Assembly (NCBI GenBank): GCA_964035575.1
Contig: OZ037900.1
Span: 868,001 to 932,000 of the forward strand
DNA: 64,000 bases
Reading direction: 5' to 3'
Source of the DNA: Rhynchopus sp. YZ270_cl-10
Taxonomy: Eukaryota > Euglenozoa > Diplonemea > Diplonemida > Diplonemidae
The position numbers and the translations under genes are program-made. Under the pieces are notes generated by a model. It was not told the origin of the DNA, did not search any database, and worked only from the letters and a program-made list of their open reading frames with translations. Of this stretch, positions 32,228-44,400 are shown in pieces; the first letter of the stretch is position 1, and every line of letters starts with the position of its first letter.

Positions 32228-32315
32228 AGAAGTGTTGTCAGTGCGAACGTTTCTGAATGTATATGCAGACACGCACACACACTGCCACCCCGCGGGTCAT
32301 CGAAAACCCCGAGAT
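32228..32315 (+). repeat. SE2 module, diverged
   Basis: GAAGTGTTGTCAGTGCGAACG, then CCCCGCGGGTCATCGAAAACC. The loop changes to CATCGAA but the flanking pairing remains. Confidence 0.5.
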
Positions 32316-32740
32316 CAAAATATGGGGGGAAAAAATTGTTTGTTTTTTTTAAAAGATGAAGGCCTCTCTTGTGGACACACATCTCGGAGAAAAAAACAAA
32401 AAAAAAACACTATTTGGAATACATTACAAAGGAGAAGAGAGGGGGGAGATGGTTTTTCAAAAAAAAAAGTTGCTTTGGAACAAGCGGTGAGGTACATTGT
32501 ACACAAAATGCGGTGTTGTCATTTTGCGAGATATAACAATGAACCACTATTCTTGATTGGTTGAAGGCAGCACAATACATGAGAGGGGGGTTTGAAAGTT
32601 AGTTTTGTTTTGTTTTGTTTTTGCTACTTTATATTGTTCTTTTTTGTTTTGTTGTTGTTTACTTTCGCAGCATGACCAAGGGTCGTTGGCACAATACATG
32701 AGAGGGGGTAGAGCGGACGGGCATATTGTTTTTTTTTTTT

Positions 32741-32789
32741 TGAAAACTTGGTTGTATTAGTGTAGACACCCGAGGATGCACTCCACTAT
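32741..32789 (+). repeat. SE3 module
   Basis: GAAAACTTGGTTGTATTAGTG, TAGACACCCGAGGATGCAC, TCCACTA after a T tract. A decayed neighbour, GAAAACTCAATATTAGCGTG, follows at 32795-32838. Confidence 0.7.
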
Positions 32790-33444
32790 TTTTTTGAAAA
32801 CTCAATATTAGCGTGCATCTGAGAGGAGCTCCACTAAATGAATTTTTTTTTTCTTTCGCAAAGAATGAATAAGATTTTTGCTCTATATTCTGTTTCCATC
32901 AGGGGGGCTGGGTTTTTTTTGGATTGGAGGGGGTTTTTTTTTGCGGGGGTGTATTTTCGTAGATTTTTTTTTTCCGTAAACAAACAGTGGAAATTGTGGG
33001 ATCATGAATCCACTTATGCCCTGCCATGTTTGAGGTTCTCATCCAGAAGGCATTCTTAGCTTCTTGGATACCCAACTAGCAGTGTTCAACAAAAGAAAGG
33101 GGGGGAAAAAAACTGTTAATATGAATGTGCCTCTCGTGCAAAACACATTTTTGGAAAATAAAAAAAAATTATTGTCTTCTGTATTTTTTGGATACCTAGT
33201 TGGAATAGTGTCGTTACCACCTTAGAGAAAAGATAGTGAATTTGAGAGAGAGAGAGAGAGAGAGAAGCGGGAAAAGAGAAACGTAAGGTGTAGGTAAAGA
33301 TAAACCTAAAGCTCGGTTAGATATCTAACACAACACATGGGTCGTACAGAAGAGGGGGTAAAGGTTGTACACACACTTGCACAATATCCACTTTTTTTTG
33401 TAGTTTCGTACGAAGTCATTGCAATGCAAACAAAAGGAAATAAA

Positions 33445-33472
33445 AGTTTATAAGATGACCCTAAGACACCTT
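33445..33472 (+). repeat. SE1 module lacking its hairpin
   Basis: GTTTATAAGATGACCCTAAG joins directly to ACACCTTG. The loop and right stem strand are missing, as expected if a hairpin was skipped during copying. Confidence 0.6.
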
Positions 33473-33882
33473 GAAAAAAAAAAATATTGTTAAATGGGGC
33501 CGCACTCCTCGAGAGAGTGATCCCCCACAAAATCTCAGTTTTTCAGACAGAAATGATTTTGTAATTTAAAAAAAAAATGTTGAGAGAGAAAAATTCTTTG
33601 AAAAGATGAAGTTTTTTTTACACCAGGCAGCTCCTCAGGGAAATCAACAACAAAGTGTTGGCAAGGGTGGTTTGTTTTAGTCTCTGATCTCTCTCCTTAG
33701 CATTTCACGCACATATCCGGGCAGTGTTTCACTCTTTGGAAACAGCCCGCCACTGCTTTCAGTACACGCAAAATTACTCTCAACAGGTGCATTTTGCTGT
33801 TTCTTTACTTTGCTCTAAGGATGGGGAATAGAGTACAAAAATATCAAATGTCTTTTGTCTGGATAGAACACTTACAGGAAAA

Positions 33883-34009
33883 ATAGTAACTCTGATAAGT
33901 AAGTAAAAGGAAAAAAGGTTTTTTTCGTTGATTGCACAATTACCCTGTTTGAGGGGTGATTGGCGACCGTATCTGAGGAACTATTTCTCCTTTAAGCTAC
34001 GCTTGTAGG
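33883..34009 (+). repeat. SE6 module, full length
   Basis: Nearly identical to 17271-17400. One visible change alters GATAGGTAAGT to GATAAGTAAGT, removing the perfect donor-like GT. The 3' end is GCTACGCTTGTAGGC followed by T and A tracts. Confidence 0.8.
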
Positions 34010-35611
34010 CTTTTAAAAAAAAAGATAAACTGTGGAGAAAAGGAGACACGAGGAACTCTGGTCTTGACATTTTTTTATATAAAAAAAGTCTCTCCTGTGT
34101 TCTCTGGTGTTTCTGAGTTAAGAGTTGAAATGGTACACAAATACAATAAGATGCTGAGAAAAATTTGACCTTGAAATACAAACAAAAAAGCTCGGTGTCA
34201 ATTTTCCTTGCACCGGGCATCTGGGTGGACCCCAACCACTCAGTCCTACCTTCGATTTCAAGGTCTGGCATCTGACCAAAAACTTGGATAAGAAAAAAAG
34301 TTGTAAGATAAAGTGCGTCTCTTCAATGGATCGCCCTTTTTAAAACAAAAGGGGGAGAGATTCTTAGAACGAGCAAAAGGTGCGTTGAGTTGTAATGTTA
34401 CATATCATGAAGAAAAAAATCTGTTTACGCACACTACGTGAAGACCGTCTGCACCATACATTTTCTGTAAACATTTTTGTAAGAGGGGGGCGTTCCTCAC
34501 CACAACCCTTTTTAACTTTTGTATCGACAACTCGCCCAAGGTTGGTTATATACAACGTCCTCAGCAGGCATTGTACCCTTTTTAACGCTGAAGGAATTTT
34601 GCCTGATTTTGACCCATGTTTTGCTGGTGTTTGACAGCCGTTTAACACCGACAAACATAGGTCAAAATCAGGTGGCTTGACGTTAAAACCCAGACAAAAG
34701 AATGCAATAGACAAAAGTAAGAGATAATATTTTCAATCGAAAGATAGAGTTCGTATCCATCCTCAGTGTAGTCTACTCTCCAAAAAAAAAACCTTTTGCT
34801 TTTTAAAAAGCAGGGTACAGATAAAGAATGAAATGTACAAAAAAAGAAAAAAAGGTATTTTTTCTATAAAAAAATACCGGAATATTGTGCGGAGTGTGTG
34901 TTGTGTGTGGTATATGTGGATGTGCTGTATAAAGAAACCCATTTATTTTTGTTCCAAAGACATGGTTTTGGTGACCATGCAGAAAAAAGGGAGGGGGGGG
35001 AGAGAAACGCAACGAAGTCTGGTGCTGTTGTTGTTTTGTATTATGGACAAAAACACCCCCTATCAGAGTTGACAGGTTTTTTTGGGCACACAACAGCACT
35101 CTGTATCCCTAAAGGCGTAGCATTGGAAGAAATGTCATACATTTCACCCAAAGCGAACACGTAATAATGATTTCATATACATTCTTTTCTGAACGAAAAC
35201 AATGCAAAGAGGGTGCAAAAAAAAAAAAAGATCGGGTCTTTTGTTTGTGCGCTCAAAGCCGGGAAAACAAAAAGGTGAAAAAATGTGTTAAAACTGAAGT
35301 ACGGTTGTTGTGGATAATTGAGTACTCAAAGAAAACAAGCAAGCTTCTGTTTTTTTTTTCAATCCGTTTTGTTTGCCCTGCAGCGCTGCCTCCAATCTTT
35401 TTAGAATTGACAACAAGTTGTTTTATCAAAAAAAAAAAAAACAAATGTACCAATACATATCGACAATACCAGTGAAAAAGATAATACCAATAATAATAAA
35501 AAAGAGACTGGTGGGTCTCATTAGGGTTCATGAGGCCTGACGTAGGTTCCAAACAAAAAAAAAAGGGGGGTTATGTGCGGGAGGTGTGGGGGAGAGAACT
35601 GTTGACAAGGT

Positions 35612-35649
<38 letters not shown>

Positions 35650-35994
35650 CTTGTACATCCATGATGTATTTCAAACACACAAAAAATTGGGTTCGAAGTA
35701 AACAGAACCAAAAAAGAGAGGGGGTTTTTGATAAATAAATATTTTTTTTTGAATAAAAAGAAAGGGACCAAAAAAGAGAGGGGGGGGGAAGGGGGTTTCT
35801 TTTGAGATAAAAGCGTCTCTGACAAGCTGCAGGCACCGGTGCTCAAGAAAGAAGAACCCCTTTTTTGTAAGATGAATGTGTCTCTCATGCACATCCTTTA
35901 AAAAAAAAAAATGAGAAAAAAAATGGTGGGGGTTATTTGAGGTGAAAGGGGGGAAGAGATGGAGAGAAAAAAAAAAAAAAAAAGCGGTTGTGAA

Positions 35995-37495
35995 CAGGGT
36001 AGATCCTTAGCGAAAGTGAAAATAAGGATTCGAGATTTTTTATTTTTTTTTCCTTTTTTTTTTTCCTTTTTTCTCTGGCCCATTTTTTTGGTTACCTACT
36101 AATTTCCAGGCACAGAGTGGCACCACCACGGTCCGCAATCGATCCGGAAAGTCAAAATAAGGGGGAAACCAAAAGGAAAAAAAATAAAAGTTCGCTACCG
36201 TTTTTTTGGCTGGCCTTCGGCCCGCCCCTTAATGCCCCTTTAATATTTGTCTTCAGTTCATAAGACAAGGACCAATGAGTGTCAATTCTCAGTGTCACCT
36301 TGCATAAGACGATTTTGAAGCATAACCTTGAAGAACACAATTACTATGTCCGCAAACCCGCAAAGCGGACCATGTTGTATAAAGGTTGGTGCTGAGGGTG
36401 GAGGTTTCGAAGAAGTGCGTGTGTGTTAAAGGTCGGGTATGGGTCACCTGTACGGAGTATGAGATCCAGTAATAAAGACTTCAACCGGACCAAGGCAGAA
36501 ACACAACACTGTTCGGCCAAAATCCAAAAACCCATAGGGGCCCCAGTATTGTTGTCGAAAATCCCCACTTAATTTTTAGTGAGATTTTGAACTTTGCCCA
36601 AAAACTGCGGAAAAAAAATTTCCGCTCGCTGCGCTCGCGGAGGTTCACCCAATGCTGTCTCGCCCACCCAAACTGCTGGTGCATCGGCACTACCTATTTA
36701 ATTTTGAAAATTTTCTTGCCGGGCACTACCACTTTTTTTCAGAATGTTTCTAGAAAGTATTACCCTTGTCAGAGGGCGCAGTGTCCGACAAGGGTCACAG
36801 CCAGAATGCGATTTAATTGGTCAAATGCCGAAGGAAAAGGAAGCATGGCGAAAGAAAAAAAGTAGCGTACCGTGCCTGCGGCGCAAGCTTGCAACCCACC
36901 CTTCCCATGACTAGTTTGGCAGTAAATATCTGCAATTTTGAGCGCAATTTTTAGAAATGTTGCGTACCGTGGCTTCGCCATGGGTGCCACGACCGCCGTT
37001 TCTTTTTGTAAATATACTGAGGTCACTGCGTGTGCCTGGTGCAAATATCAATGCAGTGCCGAACTCCGCAGTAGAATAACCGCGGAATTCTCACATTCCG
37101 CCGGAGGCCCTAACGAGCTGGGTTGTGCTCGACCGAGTTTCAGCGAAAACCCCCAAAACCTATATTATCCCCTGGGGTCTAGTTCTACGACAGCTGAGAT
37201 GTGTAAAAAAACACCACTATTCTGCCTCAGTACGGTACCAACCTGCTTGTTGGATTTTTTTTAGACCGTCACTCATTTTTTCCGCTCGCTGCGCTCGCGG
37301 AGGTACACCTTACATTTTTTTTTCGCACGCTTCGCTCGCGGACAAACCATCAACACCCCACGATTTCCCAAAAACCTGAAAGTTAGCGTCAGGCCTGCGC
37401 GGAAAAATTTCAAAAACGGGAGAGAAAAAAAAGGAAAAAAACGAAAATAAATCTGGGATTTTTAGCGTTTTTAGCGAAAATAAGGATCTACCCTG
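35995..37495. mobile_element. hAT-type element with 8-bp duplication GTTGTGAA
   Basis: The ends are inverted copies of CAGGGTAGATCCTTA. GTTGTGAA is repeated at 35987-35994 and 37496-37503. The interior has two copies of CCGCTCGCTGCGCTCGCGG, plus GCGTACCGTGCCTGCGGCGC and GCGTACCGTGGCTTCGCC. No intact transposase was seen. Confidence 0.88.
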
Positions 37496-37572
37496 GTTGT
37501 GAATAGTATCACTCTGACAGCAGAGTCTCAGGACACAAAGAGGGGGAAGGAAGGAAAAATGAAACGAAATTA

Positions 37573-38751
37573 GGGTAGCACAATTAAAAACCTTGTTTAG
37601 TGTCCCACCGCTCCCCAAAAATCTGTTCGCACGCACGCAAAAAAAAAATAACTAGTCAAAAAAAAATAATTTTTCCCTCACCTATTTTGCCCTCTTTTCA
37701 GGCTATTTCCTAACTCTGGGGCGTTTTGTTGCATTTCTGAGCCAATCCCGGCTTGTGGTGGGGTGAATACGGAAAAATGGACAAAATTTTAGTGACTTAA
37801 ATTTTCGCAAAATATGAACCCATACTCGTAAACAAGGGTCGTTTTCAGGAAAATTCGGAAAATTCCGACGTTTGGAAGCAATTTTTTCCCCTGAAAAAAC
37901 AGTGGGTTTTCAGCCCGAAAACATACCGCAATTGGGATTTCCGGAATCCGTCCGCACTGTGGTGGGGTCACTTTGCCGAAATGGCCAAATTCTTGGTTTT
38001 GGTCAAAATCCATGTAGGGTAAAGAGGGCCAAGGTAAATCCCACAACCAGATTTTCTCTCCCTGATCCTGACGTCTTGAAACATGAAAATGCGCGAAAAC
38101 ACCGGCATTTGCATTTTCGGAATCCGTCCGTTCTGTGGTGGGGTCAATTTGCCGAAATGACAAGTTCTTGGTTTTGGTCAAAACCCGTCAGTGTAAGGTA
38201 AAGGGGGCAAGTGTTTGCCTGTAGAAACTGGTAGGGAACAGGCAGCGCCGCAGGCGCACGGTACCCAACTTTTTTTATTCTTGTACCTTTTCTCCACTTT
38301 CTTTTGATTGCACGAGCCGATTGCTCTCCACGGTGGGGTCACATGTGTGTCTGAAAACACTCTAAGGTACTATTATTCTGAAATATGAGATTCAATGGTT
38401 TCTTAAGGAAATCTTCATAACGTGAGATCTCTGAAAATCCTCGAAAACGAACCCCGCCGGAGGCGGATTTTTTATACACGTGTGCGCAAAAATGCTTATT
38501 TCTTGCTTATTTCGCACATTTGGGAGCACGGGACCCCAACATTTTTTTTTTCTGGTCACTTTTTCCCAGACAGAAGTGCCCTACCTACCTTCCCCCTTAG
38601 GGCCCTCCGAGACTTCGTCCGTCCTGACTTCAACCTACCAACCATAAAAATTATTTTTTTTGTAGTTGTGTCCCAATTATTTTTTTTTTTTGGATTTCCA
38701 AAAATCTGTTCGCGCGCAGGACACTAAACAATATTTTTAATTGTGCTACCC
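37573..38751. mobile_element. PIF/Harbinger-like element with TTA duplication
   Basis: The inverted ends are GGGTAGCACAATTAAAAA, two mismatches, then TTGTTTAGTGTCC (33 bp in all). TTA flanks both sides (37570-37572, 38752-38754), the classic PIF/Harbinger duplication. Most of the interior is an inverted version of blocks from the hAT-type element at 26449-27492, so unrelated ends carry a shared interior. Confidence 0.78.
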
Positions 38752-39266
38752 TTATTTCATATACTTTCTTTTCTTAAATGAAACGAAAAGAAAGCAAAGA
38801 GGGTGCGACAAATGTACCCTTGCTTTTTTTTGGAATGTTTTGCAAAACGTAGAAAAAGAAAAAAAAGCGTACTTGAAAGTGCTGGAACATTTCGGACGAC
38901 CACACAAGAGGGGGTGGGTGGGGGCTGTGTAGAACATAGTACTAGACATCTTCAAGAAAAGATAATTTATTTTTTTGAAAGAAAAATATGAAGGAAACGA
39001 ATGAAGAGAAAGAAAGAAAAAAACCACAACAGCGAAAGGAAATGGTAAAATAAAATAAAATAAACAGTAACGAAGCCTGGGAGGTACACTCAGAAAAAAA
39101 ATTGTAGCGGACAATGACCTGTCAAAAAAAAGCAGGATTTTTTTTTTCCCTGGTACAAAAAAAACAATGTCATCCTATAAAATAAGGAATGATAATGCTC
39201 TCCAAGTATGGTCGATCATGAGGAAAGGAAGCTCTGGTCTGACCTTTCATTATTATTATTTTTTTC

Positions 39267-39336
39267 TTAAAAAATTTGTTGGAGTAAGTGTAGTTTGCCT
39301 CGGTTGTGTTGCCACAGTTTGTGCAAATCTTCACTT
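39267..39336 (+). repeat. SE4 module, long subtype
   Basis: AAAAAATTTGTTGGAGTAAGTG, TAGTTTGCCTCGGTTGTG, TTGCCACAGTTTGTGC, AAATCTTCACTT. Confidence 0.6.
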
Positions 39337-39601
39337 TCATTTTTTTTTTCTTCTTTTCTTTCCTGTTGGCTCGCATGATGTGGTTATTTATTTTATTTTA
39401 TTTTTTGAATAGCTCAGGGCCGGAAGGGGGTCTAGCCTAGCAAAGGTTTTTGACGTGTTTTTTTTTCATTGATATAAAATTCAGAGAGGGGAAGGAAAAC
39501 GAGAGAAAGAGAAAATATAATATGATAAACAAGAGAAGAAGAAAAGAGGGGAAAGTGCGAATGAACCGGAAGAATGAAAAATTCAAAGAATAATAAGTAT
39601 T

Positions 39602-39661
39602 TCAACATATGCGAATCAATAAATTGATAGCATAGGAGGAGAGATCAACAAAAATGTTACC
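39602..39661 (+). repeat. SE7 module
   Basis: TCAACATATGCGAATCAATAA, ATTGATAGCATAGGAGG, GATCAACAAAAATGTTAC. TATGC/GCATA and TCAAT/ATTGA pairing is intact. Confidence 0.65.
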
Positions 39662-39971
39662 ACAAATAAGAATAATAAAGATCACAAGCCCGTTTTTTTT
39701 CAGACCTGAAGACAAGTCTGGAAAAAAAAAAATGTCTTTTTATTGTACACGGAATAGGCCGTCAGCGACAAAGAAAAATGCTGTTCACGTGCGTTCCACC
39801 GATATACTTTTACATTCAATAAACACATGTCTGAAAAAACCAGGTTTAAAAAAAAAAAAAAGATATGAAGAGACAGACATTGCAGGGTATGAGGACAAAA
39901 GCAAAGATGTTGTCACTTCCTACAGAGGGAAAAAATAAATAAAACACACAGCAACTTAGTACATTACAAAA

Positions 39972-39996
39972 CCCCGTTTTGATTGTCAAGACGGGG
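39972..39996. repeat. 11-bp hairpin with core TTGATTGTCAA
   Basis: CCCCGTTTTGA pairs with TCAAGACGGGG (one G-U) around TTG. It shares the core TTGATTGTCAA with 23380-23408 while the outer stem differs. Confidence 0.65.
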
Positions 39997-40373
39997 AAAT
40001 GAGAAATTTATATTAAAAAAATTCCCCGGTTAGAGAATTTTTCTTTGCATAGGGGTTGTAAGCCTCGGTTAGCTTAGCCACCTAAAAATAAAGGGAAGAA
40101 AATCATGAGATAATTGCACCATCATTGTGCACTGACGTTCTCGATCTTGCATCATTCAAAAAAAAAAAAAAAAACGAATGAAAACGTTGTACGATTGCTG
40201 TCTCTCATTGCACACACACCCACAATAGTCACAAAAAAAAGGAGGGAAAGAATACTTACAGACTTTTTTTTCACAAAAGGGTGACAGTCTCTCAGGAATG
40301 TGTTCCTTTCCCCCCCCACCATACCATATCTATCATATGCTAAGGCAGGAGTGCATATTTTTGTTTTTTTTTT

Positions 40374-40422
40374 GAAAAATTGTTGGAATAGTGTAGTTGC
40401 CACTTGTGCAAGCTCCACTGTC
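40374..40422 (+). repeat. SE4 module
   Basis: GAAAAATTGTTGGAATAGTG, TAGTTGCCACTTGTGCAAGC, TCCACTG after a T tract. This is the clearest copy of the short subtype. Confidence 0.7.
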
Positions 40423-41354
40423 TGAATGTTTTTGGGTGGTAAAAATGACATGTGTGCCTGGAAAATGATCAAGACCCCTCCTAAAAAAAGAAAAGAAAAG
40501 AGAGAAAAATGTTTTTATTTTTTTACAGAACCTAAGCCTTTAGGTAAAAGAGAGAGAAAAAAGGGGATATGAGAAAGGGGTTAAAAAAAGGGTTTACTCA
40601 ATGAGAAATCGTTGCGTTCTGTGTGGGGGTTTTGTTTTTTGTTTTTGAAAACTTTACATTTTTTTTTTTTTCCATTCCTTTTTTTAGGGAACGGAGCAAT
40701 GTACGGTTCTGAAAGCTCCAAGAAAAATGGAGTCGGCGGGGCTTAATAGGAAGTTGCCTTTCCTAAACGGGGATTTTTTTTTTTTTTTTTTTTTTTTTTG
40801 GTTTCCCAACACGAGAGTGATGTGAGGGAGAGGTATTTCCTTGTAGCTGTATCACCAATCACCTCAAGTACCCAAAAAAGGGACTACAACGGATTGTACT
40901 TTTAATTTTTTTCGGGGAACCCCTCTTGCAATACACTGTGGACATCTTTTGTCCTTTACTAGGTGACATTGTGTGATGACCAGGCAGTCGTAGAGGAAGT
41001 AAAAAATAAAAGAAAAGTTGGTAAAGATAAATCCACCGCGTCAATTATGCGCAGAAGTCTTTTTTAATTTCCTCCCCAAAAAAAAAGAGAGAGAAAGCTT
41101 TTAAGATGAATGAATGGTCCTCTCACCTTGTGGAGGCATATTTCAAAGAAAAAGAAAAAAGAAATCATGGTCTGTATGCTGGTTGAGCTGTAATGTACAT
41201 AAATCCTTTTTTTTTTTTCTTTTTTCATGTACCCTCCTTTTTCTGAGTACATTACAAAAAAAAAAAGGATATTGCATGAATGGTAATATGATCAAAGAAC
41301 CCACAGTGTGTGGGTCTTTCGTGACTCCTTTGAAGGGAAAAAAAAAAAAGAAAA

Positions 41355-41394
41355 GTTTATAAGATGATCCTAAGCCTCTCGTGCTTAGTCACCT
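41355..41394 (+). repeat. SE1 module, best copy, just downstream of cyclase 2
   Basis: GTTTATAAGATGATCC, CTAAGC-CTCTCGT-GCTTAG, TCACCTTAAC. It lies about 95 bp beyond the cyclase 2 stop codon, antisense to the gene. Confidence 0.8.
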
Positions 41395-41488
41395 TAACAA
41401 ATAGAGGGCCTCTTTTCAGCACTTTTTCGTTTCTTGTTGTTGTTGAGCGTAGTCCTTGGGGGACATTTTAACTATGTCAGATCTTTAT

Positions 41489-44400
41489 TTATTCGTATTT
41501 CTGAACAGTGTTGTTGACAAATTGGTTGGGGTCATCGTGTACCTCGGAGTAGTGGCTGAAGCGGACGGAACAACGGTAGCCTGTGGTGGTACCGCTTGAA
41601 GAGATCATTTCGAAGACCTTCTGCAGGACGTGGTCCTCAGGTTCCTCCTTGGTGGCCTGGAGGAGATCCTTCACACCCTCACGTCCCTTAAGAGCGGCCT
41701 GCACCAGTGCTGTGTGGTGTTCCACCTTACCCTGGTCCTTAGTGGGGCCAGTGTTCATGGTCCACGCGTCCAAAGAAGTCTCCAGGGCAGACAAACTCAC
41801 CTCAAAGACAGAGATCAAAGCCTTGTCGCGGTCCAAGTCACACCAAGCATCCACAAGGCGCAGGCAAGACCGCAGAGTCTGGTCAGCCTGAAGGCGTTTG
41901 TCCGAAGTGCAGTCAGCATGCAAGCAGTACACACCAAGGCGGTGTGCGTGGTCCGTCATCGCCTCTGCCGCCTCAAGAGGTGCACCAAACGCAGTTGCGA
42001 ACCTGCTTGTGCGTGTCCCGACGTTTCCGTGCAGCATCGTCCCCGTCGCAAGGCCCACCTGGATGATGCCCTGCAGCTTCTTCATCTCAGATACGAACGT
42101 CAGGGCTGCAGTGGTGTGCATCAGACAGCGCTTCGATGCGTTCCACACCACCGTCAGTGTGCACCCGGTCACGTTCCCAATCACACCGTCTGTGGACTGT
42201 GCAGCCTCGTGGGCGGCACGCACCATGATGTTGCAGTTTCCGTGGAGCAATGATTCTTTTACGTTCTTGAGCTGTGTTTGGGAGTTGTGTTTGGTGGGAT
42301 TGGGTGAGACAGTCAAAAGTAACCAACCACGTGATATGTGCCTCGTTGTGTTTCACAAAATATAACTTTCAATGGTGTGGCCGACGACCCCAAAATAGCA
42401 CAAAATAGCACAAAATAGCACAAAATAGCACAAAATAGCACAAAATAGCACAAAATAGCACAAAATAGCACAAAATAGCACCCCCCTTCAGCTACACCAT
42501 TCAAACCAATAATGTACAAAACAAAATAACTTGCAAGATGAACGTGCCTCCCTTGCACACACATACTAAAGAACCATGATGCACAAGCTATCACCACAAG
42601 CACCCCCATAAAATACAAACCAACTTCTGATATGAGCAAATGATTGCAACAAAAGGACATACCCTGCACACAGCGACTGTGACGCTGGTCTTCTGCATGT
42701 GGAGTGCGGTTCTCTTTGCACCGTTGCCGTGGGTGACGTTGCGCTGCGAGTGAGAGTTCGCGGAGCTGGAGTGGCCTGAGATGTGGTGGCTGGGCGTGGG
42801 TTCCTCCACCTCCTGTGTAGGTACGTTGCGCAGGACGGTGTCCGAGTCAGTGTCGTTCATTCTGCACTTCAGTGCCGTGGGCACCATCAACATCAGCTCG
42901 TATCCATGTCCAAGTCCCTTGATCTCGTGTGTTCCAAACTTCGAGATATGTGGGTTCCCAACCTTGTCCAAACTAGTCTTCAACGCCGCGTACATGTCAG
43001 TGGTGATGCAAACAGTCCCCGGGCGTGCCTTCGCCTCCACACGCGAGGCAAGGTTCACTGTGCTCCCACGGTAGTCCACACGTCCAGTCACAGGGTTCTC
43101 CTCCGCAATTGTCGCACCGTAGTTGATTCCAATTCTGACAACAAGTCCTGCCTCAGGAAGGTCCAGACCAGACGGCCACTTCTGCGACGCAAGGTTTGTC
43201 TGCACATCAAGCGCAAAGTTTGCGGCAGCAACAGCAGAGCTGAAGGAGACCATGAAGGCGTCTCCGATGGTTTTGACCTCGTACCCTTTGTGTGCAACAC
43301 AGGCGTCACGCATGACTTCGTTGTGGATCTCCATTGCAACGTTCATGTCTGCTGCACTGCTCTTCCAGAGTGCAGTCGACCCACGGATGTCTGTGAACAC
43401 AATAGCGACGTTTCCTGTCGGCGGTGCCACAACCGTTTGTCCACCTTCTCCGCTGTATCCACTGCTCTCAAGCACAGAGGAGGGGACGTAGGCACGGAAC
43501 TCCACGAGGTTGTCAATCATCTTGCTGAAGTCACGCTGCATCAGACGGAGTTCGTAGAAGGTCGACTTGACTATGTCGATGTTGTCGAGCTCCATGTTGG
43601 CCACAAGCTCCATACTACGCTGCAACGCCTTCACTGGACGCAGCAGGTACCACGAGGTGACAGCACTGAGCACCACGAGCAGCGCACCGATCCCGATGAT
43701 GATCCCACGCTGCAGCATCTTCTTCTCCTCCACCTCGTCTGCCACGTCGTCCTTCTTCTCTGCGATGTCGATGCTCACCTTTGTGGACTCCGCACGCACA
43801 TCACCTAGAATCGACTCCACATCGATGGACACCGTCAACCACCAATCAAGCCCGTTCTCCGCAAACGTCAGACGCTCCACAGAGATGAAGTGCTCCTCCG
43901 CCTTGACCCCATCGACCAGAATATTGATCGTCTGCGACTTCCCATAGTAATGCGAGTAGTTGCCGTCAACAGCAATCGCCATGGCCTTGATGTACGGATC
44001 GGTTGCGTCTGTCGCCCACCTCGGCCTGTAGAGGAAACGTTCAATGCCAATCATCGGGTCTTTCCCCCAGTACGGCTCCGTGGAGTTCCCTGAAGACACC
44101 CCAGTGAGCTGTCCGGTCTGGTCGTACATCGACCCTCCAGGGGCACCCGCCATGGCCATCCTCTCGGTCATCCAGGTGGAGGCAACCACTGTGTAGGCAC
44201 GCATCACCGCAGTGGGGTTCAGCTTGCTTGCGGAGAGCGTCACTTCCTTCAAAAAATCCTGGATTTCTGTCAACCCTGTGAACACCCCTGCCTCCATCCC
44301 ACCGGGAACCGACCCGGAGTGGTCAACCCTCCGCGACATCAGCGAATACCCGATGAAGTTGCTGATTGGCCCGATCAGGGGGAAGATCGGCTTTTCATTC

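Larger units (their letters stand above)
12278..41488. other. 29-kb gene-free block of transposons, modules and homopolymers
   Basis: I find no frame with a recognisable domain or gene-like composition on either strand. The DNA is dominated by A and T tracts of 8-25 bases, G runs, SE modules and TIR elements listed separately. Additional degenerate SE1-like modules lie near 13468-13498, 15012-15055, 16861-16894, 22810-22844, 23311-23355 and 40056-40083; a possible SE5 5' fragment lies at 12368-12412. Stretches 13500-14370, 19700-20060, 23700-24500, 24820-25160, 32790-33440, 34010-35990, 38752-39266 and 39670-40370 hold nothing else I can name. Confidence 0.6.
42272..42662 (-). other. intron of cyclase 2 (391 nt)
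   Basis: The donor is AGG|GTATGTCC and the acceptor CCCAAACACAG|CTCAAG. Removal is phase 0 and restores the frame, joining VTVAVCR to LKNVKE. It contains the 10-bp array at 42391-42480 and an SE1-like hairpin at 42531-42563. Confidence 0.92.
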
